Positions 55,101 to 61,739 of a stretch of 61,739 nucleotides of DNA are shown here, piece by piece. Both the position numbers and the translations under genes were made by a program. Source of the stretch: Legionella shakespearei DSM 23087. Its GTDB lineage: Bacteria > Pseudomonadota > Gammaproteobacteria > Legionellales > Legionellaceae. The DNA is taken from contig NZ_KB892382.1 of NCBI RefSeq assembly GCF_000373765.1, forward strand, positions 186,142 to 247,880. The letters run 5' to 3'. Within the stretch, counting starts at the first letter, position 1. Each line of letters starts with the position of its first letter. The notes below the pieces were generated by a model. It was not told the DNA's origin and did no database searches. It saw nothing but the letters and a program-made list of their open reading frames with translations.

Positions 55101-58100
55101 CCAGGGTTTGAAAGACGCTTTGATTCATAATGAACAGGGAGAAGCTTTCGTTCAACGATTAATCAACAGCCCTTTGAGCCATGTTGCCATTATCTCACCA
55201 GCCTACCTGCAATTCATGCTGGATTTTGTTCCTGAGCCTCGGCCTGCTTTTTATCAGGCTTTAGCCTCTGCGCTGAATAAAACTACCCCCACCCCTGACA
55301 TAGAGCTTTCACCCTGGCTGAATGATTATTCAAAGGTTGCTGATTCACAGCAATATGCAGCTTGTAAGAACCTGTTAATGGGACTGTGCAAAGAGCTTCT
55401 GGAACTGGCGGATGTTGATGATTTAGATGAAGATGCAGGTTTTTTTGATCTGGGTTTTGATTCATTAATGATGGCTGAGCTTTCCTCTCTATTAAAAGAT
55501 AATCTAAAACCATTGGTGCAAATAGCGGCAACGATTGCCTTTGATTATCCCTCCATTAATAAATTAGCGAGCCATCTTCAGGTGGAATTAAGCAGGCATT
55601 TCATCCCAGCACAGAAATCAAATGCGACTGCTGAACCTGATAATGATGGTATTGCTATCATTGGCATGAGCTGTTCACTGCCCAATGCACCTGACCTAGC
55701 CGGTTTTGAACACTTGCTTGAAAACGGATTGAGTGGCATCAAAGCGATTCCCATAGAGCGCTGGGATAATCAACTGTATTATGATCCTAATCCGGATACC
55801 CCAGGGAAAACCTATGTCAGTAAACTGGGGTTAATCGATAATATTAAATTATTTGATCCGGAATTTTTTGGAATTAGCCCACGAGAAGCCCCATTTTTAG
55901 ATCCACAACAACGTCTCTTTCTGGAACATTGTTACCATGCACTGGAACATGCAAATTATCCGGTTCAATCCTTACGTGGCAGTGCGACTGGAGTGTTTGC
56001 AGGAGTGGGTTCCTCGCATGAATACTACACTTTGTTGGAAAAAAGAGGTTTCTCTCCAGAAGAGCAGGGGATGCTTTCGGTCACGGGCAAAGCCTTAAAT
56101 ATAGTCTCTGGACGAGTCGCGTATGTCTTTGATTTTAAAGGACCTGCTTTAAGTATTGATACAGCCTGTTCCTCGTCCCTGGTTGCTATACATTATGCCT
56201 GCAACAGTTTGAAAAATGGTGAAATTGATTTTGCTTTGGCAGGGGGTGTGAATATCTTGTTACGACCAGACGGCATTATCAATTTGTCGAAAGCAAAAGC
56301 GCTGTCTCCGAGTAACCAATGCAAAACCTTTGATGAAGAGGCTGATGGTTATGTACGTTCTGAAGGTTGTGGCGTGTTATTTCTGAAAAGAATGAGTGAT
56401 GCTTTGCGTGATAAAGACCGGATTTTAGCGGTCATCAAAGGTACAGCAATCAATAATGATGGAAAGTCTGCCGGTTTAACTGTGCCCAATGGTAAAAGTC
56501 AGGAAGAAGTAATGCGCAAGGCTTTAAGCCAGTCACAATTAAACAGTACGGATATCAGTTACATTGAAGCACATGGAACAGGCACCTCTCTTGGAGATCC
56601 CATCGAGGTTCACGCGATTAATGCAGTCTATGGAGCACCGCGTGATAAAGCTCATCCCTTGTATATTGGTGCGGTCAAAACAAACATTGGCCATCTGGAA
56701 AGTGCAGCCGGTGTTGCGGGCTTGATTAAGGTGATTATTGGCCTGCAAAACAAAAAACTTTATAAAAATTTGAATTTTAATCGCTTAAATCCCAACATAA
56801 AACTCGAGGCCAGCCAAATTGCGGTACAGAACCGGGATTGGCAAAGCAACAGCCCATTAAGATCTGCCGGTGTCAGTGCCTTTGGTTTTAGTGGCACTAA
56901 TGCCCACATTATTCTTCAGGAGTTTCCTGAGCATGCAGCACAAAGGCCTAGTCTGCCGCTTAAAACAAATGCATTGATTTTGTCTGCCAAAAGCCAGATT
57001 GCCCTGGAGCATTTAGTGCAATCCTGGCAACAGTTTTTAGCAACAACCACAGATGATTTTACTAATATTTGTTTTACTGCTGCCGTTGGTCGCGATCATT
57101 ATCCTTACCGGCTAGCCCTTATTGCCCAAGATGCACGGACTGCCAGTGAATTATTAAAAAACAGGGAATATGTCACTTCATATCAGCAAAATCATGATCT
57201 GAATTTGTCCCATGATCCGGCGCTTGACTCATTAGTGAGTGATTATCTGCAAGGGAAGAGTGTGGATTGGGCGCTTTATTACACCGCACATCACCCAACA
57301 TTAAGCAAAGTCACTTTACCTAACTATACCTTTGTCCGTAGTGAGTTTTGGCTGGATTTAAAGGTAGATAACAGCATGCAGCGCGAGCGCATTATAGAGA
57401 AAAATGCTGATCGTGAAGACAATGAGCAGCCGAAATTAAAACAAAGTGACTTTGTTTCTTATGAAACTGCTTCTGAGCATCTTTATGAGGTGGAATGGAG
57501 TGCTCTCAATGCAGAGCCATCAAATGCACCGCAAGTACCCGATTTTTGGGTTATTTCGACTAATGAGCCGAGAGCTAAAAAAGTATTAGGGTCACTAAGA
57601 TATCAACTTATTGATCATTTCGATAAATTAGAACAGGTTGAAGATAAGAACATCATTTTTCTCTATGAAGAAGATCAATTTTATACTCTGTTTCACTGTT
57701 GCCAAAAGATGTTTCAAGCTATGCCTAAACGCTTCATTCTGGTTACAGAAAATGCCTATGCCATTAATGGTGCCGTCTCAGGAACAGTTAATCCCAATCA
57801 GACTATGGCCTATACCTTTTGGAAAAGCTTCAGGAATGAGCTTGAGCTTGCTGGAAATTACGCCATTGATCTTGATGCAGAAAATACTTTAAATGAATGC
57901 CTGGAATACATCTTTAATACCTCAAATGAAGAAACCCAATTTGCGGTAAGGAATGCGACACTCTATGTGCCCAGGCTCAAGAGAAAAAAGCTATCCGGCA
58001 ATTCGATGCAACGATTTGACCAGGAAGCTACTTATCTGATTACCGGTGGCACTGGCGGCCTGGCAAAACCATTAATTGAATACCTCATTCGTAACGGGGT

Positions 58101-60585
58101 TAAACATATAGTTATTACCAGCCGTTCTGATTGCCCCTCAGAGACACAAAATCTGATAGAACATGCACGAGAAAAAGGGGTAGACATCACCCATTACTCA
58201 GCGGATGCGAGTCACTTTGTGGCAATGGAAAAAATTATTACGACCATTCAGCAAAGCGCTCATCAGCTTAAAGGTGTTTTTCATCTGGCTGGGGTTATTC
58301 AGAATGATTTAATTGTTCATTTAAGTACAGAGGCACTCCAGCAGGTGCTTCGCGCAAAAATGGACAGTGCTTTAATTCTGCATCAATTAACCAAAGACAT
58401 GACTTTGGATATGTTCGTCCTGTTTTCATCAGCCTCAGCAATACTTGGTTCCAGACGACAATCCAACTATGCTGCCGCCAATGGATTTTTAGATGGTTTG
58501 GCACATCTGCGTAGGCAACATAACTTGCCGGCACTATCAATTAACTGGGGTGTGTTTCACACGGGGATGGCTGCGGGTAAAATTGATTCTCTTAAAAAAC
58601 GTGGATTTATCCCTTTGGATCCAGGGTGTATTCATATTCTTGATTCGCTCCTGCAAAGTGATGTGCCGCAGATTGTCTTATGTCCAATACAATGGGATCT
58701 TTATTTTAAAAATACACCCAAAAATCCCGAGTTTTCTGATCTGGATGAGCCTATGACCTCTCTTTCAGGCCAGGCTTTTTTACATTTTCTACGACAACAC
58801 CATCAGAAAGAACAAAATCAGATTTTAAGTGAGGTAGTCTCTGCCATTGCTGCTGATGTTTTAGGTTTGGAGAATACAGAGCAATTACGTAAAAAGAATG
58901 ATTTGTTTGCTATGGGCATGGATTCTCTGATGTCTTTGGAACTGAGGAGCCGAATTCATGACAAGCTAAAATATCCCAACCTTAATTTACCCATAGAATA
59001 TTTTATTAATGATGCAAGAATCGACAAAATTACGGCTAATATCAGTAAGGAATTAAACAAGTTTTTTGCCCAGGATGAAGAGTATAAACCCACAGAGGAT
59101 GTTCGAGCCGGAGCAGTTACCCTCAGTGATACTCAATACGGATTCTGGTTAATCAACAGAGATGGTTACAGCGCCAACTGTCCGAGACAAATTCAATTAC
59201 AAGGTGCCTTAAATGTCGAGCAATTGTATAAGGCTTTTGCCTTTACCATTAATCAAAATGGCGCTTTTTGGCTGAATTTTAATAAGGATATACCTATCCA
59301 AATGATCAAGCGACAGGGCGAGTTTACCTTACATTATGATGATATTTCTTCATATTATGATCAAAACAGTCTAAATGAATTGTTTTATCACAATACAGAT
59401 GAAGAAATCTCTTTAACAGAGCAACCACTCATCCGGGTTCATTTATACAAACTGAAAGAGGATCTTCATGAATTACACATCATCATTCCTCATATCATAC
59501 TCGATGATTATGCGTATCGGCTTTTACTGAAGCAGTTTGAGGACAATTATCAAACTGTGTTGCAAGGAAAAAGCCTTGTTCCCGTTCAGGAACAGTACAC
59601 CTATCTGGATTATGTAAAGCAGAACAACAGGGATTACGAAAAGGATCTGGATGATAAAATTGCTTTCTGGCAGGCGTACAACAGTGGTTTTCAAAAGTTA
59701 AATTTAGGTTCTGAGCATCATTTGCCTGATGCAGCCAGGCAAGCACAGAATTTATTTCATTACCCAATGGATGAGCATTTTGTTGAGCAGTTTAAGGATT
59801 GGCATAAAGAAAGAAACATGAATGTGAGCACCGGTTTAATCGCGGCATTTCAGATTGTTTTTTATAAGCTAAGCGCGCAAAAGAAAATACCGATTATGGT
59901 GCTGCATAATGGTCGGGAAGACAGTCGTTACAACGCGACAGTCGGCTTGTGTATTGAATACAAACGAATAAACATTACTTTAGATGAACAGTATACCTAC
60001 AAGGAATTTTTCAAATCTATAGAAAATGAGTTTATAAAAGCCACTCCTTTTCAGAAATGTTCCCAATACATCAAAAGCATTGGATTTAAAGAGTCACCGT
60101 TTTCAATAATCCATCAGGCAATCACGTTGTATGACAAACTTTTTGCAGCAAAAAAACTTAAGGTGAGCCATCCCAATGCTACTGCAAGATCTTACTACCT
60201 TAAAAACCTGAGCAAATCGAAGTGGATTAACACAGCGTTCCTTGTTAAAGATTGGCTTAACCAACACCTTCATACTAAATTACGCCTTTTAAAACCTAAT
60301 AGAATGTCAGTAGTCTTTAACATCAATGCCAGTTTTTTCCTCAAGCGACCTGTGGATGATAAATTTGCGGATCTTGATATGGCTATTCCTAATCATTATG
60401 GGAGCGTCGATAGAGCCATTGGCAATCGAACTTTATGGATTTTCTTTACTAAAGATCAAAACAATCACTACAGAGTATCAATTAATGGACCACTAACAAG
60501 TGAGTCTAAAGATCTTATTGCTCAGGAATTAAATCATGTCATGAAGAAGATAATGGAGAATGATGAATATAAAATTACTGACTGA
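52144..60585 (+). CDS. Two-module AT-less polyketide synthase with terminal condensation/acyltransferase domain
   Basis: 2813 residues. Order: KS1 about 14-440 (C188, H323, H363); a linker (FVLSAKSEFSLRQ ... PLYVFDRKTYW) where an AT would sit; KR1 about 795-970 (GGCGGLG, Y945, N949); ACP1 about 1070-1150 (GFDS, S1107); KS2 about 1175-1600 (C1342, H1477, H1517); a second AT-less linker (ILSAKSQIALEH ... LPNYTFVRSEFW); KR2 about 1955-2140 (TGGTGGLA, Y2109, N2113); ACP2 about 2225-2300 (GMDS, S2261); a condensation-like domain about 2320-2813 with P-H2450-I-I-L-D2454 in place of HHxxxDG. No DH, ER or thioesterase. The missing ATs mean a separate enzyme must load malonyl units. The last domain could release the product by ester or amide transfer. 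Co-transcribed with the methyltransferase. Confidence 0.92.
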   Translation: MPEYIEDKLDILDEPIAIVGANCQFPGIDKDIEELDAFHEMLLKKQTPIKEVPENRWDIDAYYDPDRQKEDKVVSRKGGFLDNPRLFDAAFFKIPPVEAKQIDPQHRLFLEVAVRALNDANITFDSLKNSNAGVYCGLSTNDYSQLNYKDQIQFNAYTYIGSADSAAAGRLSYFLNLKGPCVTVDTACSSSLSALQLAVMALRTRQCDMAIVGGVHLSLSPEVWIGLSKANMLSAVGESRSFDAQADGYVRSEGCAVVVLKRLDDAVKDHNKIHAVIKSVIMNQDGGGMGMAAPNIEAQIAMHHSALESAHLAASDIDYIETHGTGTVLGDAIELQAIQHIHQNKHAKDNPLVIGALKSNLGHTISTSGIAALIKVIGTFKNEMIPANLHYSTPNQTVDPDSIPALIPIESTPFPRQQNKKRYAQISNFGFTGTNVSAIIEEPPQVLRNQSESVSDEPVCFVLSAKSEFSLRQMLKKHLHYLNTSDTSLSDVCYTLINCRDHFKFRCAIVAQDKESLIKKIESGDYTIQKVAVKKEITLTGNDASQNYEAFLSGANIRSDKSKIQFNPVELPLYVFDRKTYWHDVRTEKEINVAEDWCCELQWQAQPVDKNNDWESGHRWLLIGESQEDFGLKDKGITLLHETEHYVLEELDGIIIAENFNSLAEDIDSRIELQKKTLKKILALLHTLNERAIKLRLIFLTANSTTAHGQDAINIDSSPLEGFCKTLCLELPQYQTILIELDEQNKDKIAEQVIAEMNYNHGQHHEHVVSYRKGKRLVLRLNKVPLPKKKELVHPEGRYLITGGCGGLGLVTAQALLAAGAREVVLVARTVDTPAILANIKALQTNYPDQMIRPVSLDISDKVALQKLLVELNEDSLLKGIIHAAGASMNKPLLEHQEHDIDHVFSAKVKGGWYLHELTQNYDLDFFVVYSSISSVFGSNKEAFYSATNSFLDALIAERQRLNLVGTAIQWGPWAEVGMAKKRSRDQGLKDALIHNEQGEAFVQRLINSPLSHVAIISPAYLQFMLDFVPEPRPAFYQALASALNKTTPTPDIELSPWLNDYSKVADSQQYAACKNLLMGLCKELLELADVDDLDEDAGFFDLGFDSLMMAELSSLLKDNLKPLVQIAATIAFDYPSINKLASHLQVELSRHFIPAQKSNATAEPDNDGIAIIGMSCSLPNAPDLAGFEHLLENGLSGIKAIPIERWDNQLYYDPNPDTPGKTYVSKLGLIDNIKLFDPEFFGISPREAPFLDPQQRLFLEHCYHALEHANYPVQSLRGSATGVFAGVGSSHEYYTLLEKRGFSPEEQGMLSVTGKALNIVSGRVAYVFDFKGPALSIDTACSSSLVAIHYACNSLKNGEIDFALAGGVNILLRPDGIINLSKAKALSPSNQCKTFDEEADGYVRSEGCGVLFLKRMSDALRDKDRILAVIKGTAINNDGKSAGLTVPNGKSQEEVMRKALSQSQLNSTDISYIEAHGTGTSLGDPIEVHAINAVYGAPRDKAHPLYIGAVKTNIGHLESAAGVAGLIKVIIGLQNKKLYKNLNFNRLNPNIKLEASQIAVQNRDWQSNSPLRSAGVSAFGFSGTNAHIILQEFPEHAAQRPSLPLKTNALILSAKSQIALEHLVQSWQQFLATTTDDFTNICFTAAVGRDHYPYRLALIAQDARTASELLKNREYVTSYQQNHDLNLSHDPALDSLVSDYLQGKSVDWALYYTAHHPTLSKVTLPNYTFVRSEFWLDLKVDNSMQRERIIEKNADREDNEQPKLKQSDFVSYETASEHLYEVEWSALNAEPSNAPQVPDFWVISTNEPRAKKVLGSLRYQLIDHFDKLEQVEDKNIIFLYEEDQFYTLFHCCQKMFQAMPKRFILVTENAYAINGAVSGTVNPNQTMAYTFWKSFRNELELAGNYAIDLDAENTLNECLEYIFNTSNEETQFAVRNATLYVPRLKRKKLSGNSMQRFDQEATYLITGGTGGLAKPLIEYLIRNGVKHIVITSRSDCPSETQNLIEHAREKGVDITHYSADASHFVAMEKIITTIQQSAHQLKGVFHLAGVIQNDLIVHLSTEALQQVLRAKMDSALILHQLTKDMTLDMFVLFSSASAILGSRRQSNYAAANGFLDGLAHLRRQHNLPALSINWGVFHTGMAAGKIDSLKKRGFIPLDPGCIHILDSLLQSDVPQIVLCPIQWDLYFKNTPKNPEFSDLDEPMTSLSGQAFLHFLRQHHQKEQNQILSEVVSAIAADVLGLENTEQLRKKNDLFAMGMDSLMSLELRSRIHDKLKYPNLNLPIEYFINDARIDKITANISKELNKFFAQDEEYKPTEDVRAGAVTLSDTQYGFWLINRDGYSANCPRQIQLQGALNVEQLYKAFAFTINQNGAFWLNFNKDIPIQMIKRQGEFTLHYDDISSYYDQNSLNELFYHNTDEEISLTEQPLIRVHLYKLKEDLHELHIIIPHIILDDYAYRLLLKQFEDNYQTVLQGKSLVPVQEQYTYLDYVKQNNRDYEKDLDDKIAFWQAYNSGFQKLNLGSEHHLPDAARQAQNLFHYPMDEHFVEQFKDWHKERNMNVSTGLIAAFQIVFYKLSAQKKIPIMVLHNGREDSRYNATVGLCIEYKRINITLDEQYTYKEFFKSIENEFIKATPFQKCSQYIKSIGFKESPFSIIHQAITLYDKLFAAKKLKVSHPNATARSYYLKNLSKSKWINTAFLVKDWLNQHLHTKLRLLKPNRMSVVFNINASFFLKRPVDDKFADLDMAIPNHYGSVDRAIGNRTLWIFFTKDQNNHYRVSINGPLTSESKDLIAQELNHVMKKIMENDEYKITD

Positions 60586-60634
60586 TTGTGTACTGTACAT
60601 AGAGTCGCTCTTACGTGCCGTTGCCGAAGGTTCG

Positions 60635-60912
60635 CCTGGATGCCGCGGACCTTCGGCCGCGGCACGTAGGAGTTGGGGGCAATTCTCATACACTTGGAGA
60701 AACTGAAGATTTAAATTTACACAGATAAGTTTATGTGATGTGTCAATTTAAATCCTTTAGGTTCTCAAATAGAAACAAAAACTGGAAATAATACTAGAAA
60801 CAATAAATGAAACAAAAACGGTTTCCCTTAAAATAATCTTAAAACGATAAGGCATATTGACGCTTGGCTCCCCACTCCTACGTGCTGCGGCCGAAGGTCC
60901 GCGGTATCCAGG
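60635..60912. repeat. Inverted-repeat unit H1
   Basis: 278 bases bounded by 39-base inverted repeats (60635-60673 and 60874-60912) that match at 37 of 39 positions. Each end is itself a hairpin (TGCCGCGGACCTTCGGCCGC at the left). The middle is AT-rich with AAACAAAAACTGGAAATAAT and TTCCCTTAAAATAATC blocks, and no gene. The unit recurs at 61341-61629. It fills most of the gap before the GIY-YIG gene. After it, 60913-61036 is AT-rich with the ribosome site GGAAGAG. Confidence 0.88.
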
Positions 60913-61036
60913 AATGGTCAAATTGAAAGTTGATATATTGATTCTGCCCTCAGATATGAAACAAATTTGCAACGCCTGGACTTATAATCAATAATATTAT
61001 CGAATTAAGTCCAAAACTCGATAACAAGGAAGAGAG

Positions 61037-61330
61037 ATGAATTCATTTTATACATATATCATGGCGAGTAAGCGCAATGGCACGCTGTATGTCGGTTCAA
61101 CGTCAGATCTGATTAAACGAGTCTGGGAGCACAAAAACAAGGTGATACCAGAAAGCTTTACTGCTCAATATAATGTGCACATGTTGGTCTATTATGAACT
61201 TCATGAACATTATATGGAGGCGGCTCATCGTGAGCAACGTTTCAAGAACTGGCGTAGAAAGTGGAAATTAAATTTGATTGAGCATGTAAATCCCAAATGG
61301 AATGATCTTTACGAAGAAATTTGCCGCTAG
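61037..61330 (+). CDS. GIY-YIG nuclease-domain protein
   Basis: 97 residues, the usual size of stand-alone GIY-YIG proteins (UPF0213/YhbQ-like). YTYIMASKRNGTLYVGSTSD is the GIY-YIG core (here Y-T-Y and Y-V-G), followed by LIKRVWEHKNK with the conserved Arg and the HK pair, TAQYNVHMLVYYELHEHYMEA with the catalytic Glu, and REQRFKNWRRKWKLNLIE. It should cut DNA or bind nucleic acid. GGAAGAG precedes the ATG. It is flanked on both sides by inverted-repeat units H1 and H2, and a decayed second copy follows H2. Confidence 0.9.
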   Translation: MNSFYTYIMASKRNGTLYVGSTSDLIKRVWEHKNKVIPESFTAQYNVHMLVYYELHEHYMEAAHREQRFKNWRRKWKLNLIEHVNPKWNDLYEEICR

Positions 61331-61340
61331 TTGAGCATCG

Positions 61341-61629
61341 CCTGGATACCGCGGACCTTCGGCCGCGGCACGGCGGAGTGGGGGGAACTCTCATAGACTT
61401 GGAGAAACTGGAAAGTTGAATTACACAGCTAAGTTCATGATGATGTACTGATTTAAATCATTCGGTTCTCAATATAGAAGCAATAAATGAAACAAAAACT
61501 GGAAATAATACTAGAAACAATAAATGAAACAAAAACGGTTTCCCTTAAAATAATCATAAAATGATAAGGCATATTAACGTTTGACTCCCCACTCCTACGT
61601 GCTGCGGCCGAAGGTCCGCGGCATCCAGG
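61341..61629. repeat. Inverted-repeat unit H2
   Basis: 289 bases bounded by 39-base inverted repeats (61341-61379 and 61591-61629), about 85-90 percent like H1 by eye, starting ten bases after the GIY-YIG stop. A short stretch (AAACAATAAATGAAACAAAA) is doubled inside relative to H1. Both units are followed by the same AATGGTCAAATT. Confidence 0.88.
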
Positions 61630-61686
61630 AATGGTCAAATTAAAAATTACTCTTTGATACATTGGTTAATAAACCCAAACTTGGAG

Positions 61687-61739
61687 CAAGAACTGGTGTA
61701 GGAAGTGGAAATTAAATTTGATTGAGCATGTAAATCCCA
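61687..61739 (+). pseudogene. Decayed second copy of the GIY-YIG gene, partial at edge
   Basis: AACTGGTGTAGGAAGTGGAA and the following bases to the window end match 61249-61297 inside the intact gene, with two or three changes. The first 210 bases of the gene are missing: the match begins in the middle of the frame, after H2 and a 57-base stretch. So the H unit plus gene was duplicated in tandem and this copy lost its 5' part. Confidence 0.8.

Overview
The window looks like a chromosomal accessory region of a Legionella or close Legionellales relative. Pointers are the low G+C coding sequence, several proteins with eukaryote-like architecture (leucine-rich repeats plus tandem U-boxes, ankyrin repeats ending in a CaaX box, a second ankyrin-like protein), an ATP/ADP translocase of the type found in intracellular bacteria, many small exported Cys-rich proteins, and one giant 4593-residue protein. 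No rRNA, tRNA or CRISPR array was seen. Species cannot be fixed from the sequence alone.

Layout. 1-1.6 kb: IS1182-family element, cut by the window edge, its transposase split by a -1 frameshift at an A9 run. 1.8-9.1 kb: two unrecognised helical proteins, an MHS-type MFS transporter, exported and membrane proteins, an outer-membrane beta-barrel. 9.5-12.5 kb: class A beta-lactamase-like enzyme, a small unknown, and an exported protein with a flagellin-like N-terminal signature. 13.1-15.7 kb: an adenylate kinase with a signal peptide, divergent from an NTP/NDP translocase. 16.6-32.3 kb: ankyrin-like protein, the giant protein (SF2-helicase-like module resembling DUF3638/DUF3645 proteins, plus a possible cysteine-peptidase triad), and a following small gene. 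33-38 kb: amino-acid-binding-like periplasmic protein, LRR/U-box protein, ankyrin/CaaX protein. 38.3-47.4 kb: alkylsulfatase, DUF1778/GNAT toxin-antitoxin pair, Pif1-like helicase, lipoprotein, L,D-transpeptidase, acetyltransferase. 47.7-50.8 kb: class III CoA-transferase, a peptide deformylase with a signal peptide, and an ATP-grasp ligase with a C-terminal membrane helix. 51.3-60.6 kb: methyltransferase plus a two-module polyketide synthase without AT domains and with a terminal condensation/acyltransferase domain. 61-61.7 kb: GIY-YIG nuclease gene between two inverted-repeat units, followed by a decayed second copy.

Intergenic DNA is unusually rich in long GC-rich palindromes. I grouped them by eye into families A to H (A: core GTCCTGAGCGCG; B: GTAGCCCGGTCTGCTTGC; C: TTCCGCTTCC...GCGGCTCGG; D: CCCGTATTACG; E: GTAGCCTTGATGCAGCG; F: about 58-bp arms around TCGATGCCGTTCGGGCTGAG; G and H: CCTGGAT-CCGCGGA). 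Two roughly 280-bp MITE-like elements with IS10-like ends have inserted into family E palindromes, and the IS1182 copy appears to sit in a family C palindrome.

How the genes may work together (inference): the exported adenylate kinase and the translocase could handle nucleotides taken from outside the cytoplasm. The LRR/U-box and ankyrin/CaaX proteins look built to act inside a eukaryotic host. The methyltransferase and polyketide synthase form one transcription unit and are the best candidate for a natural-product locus.
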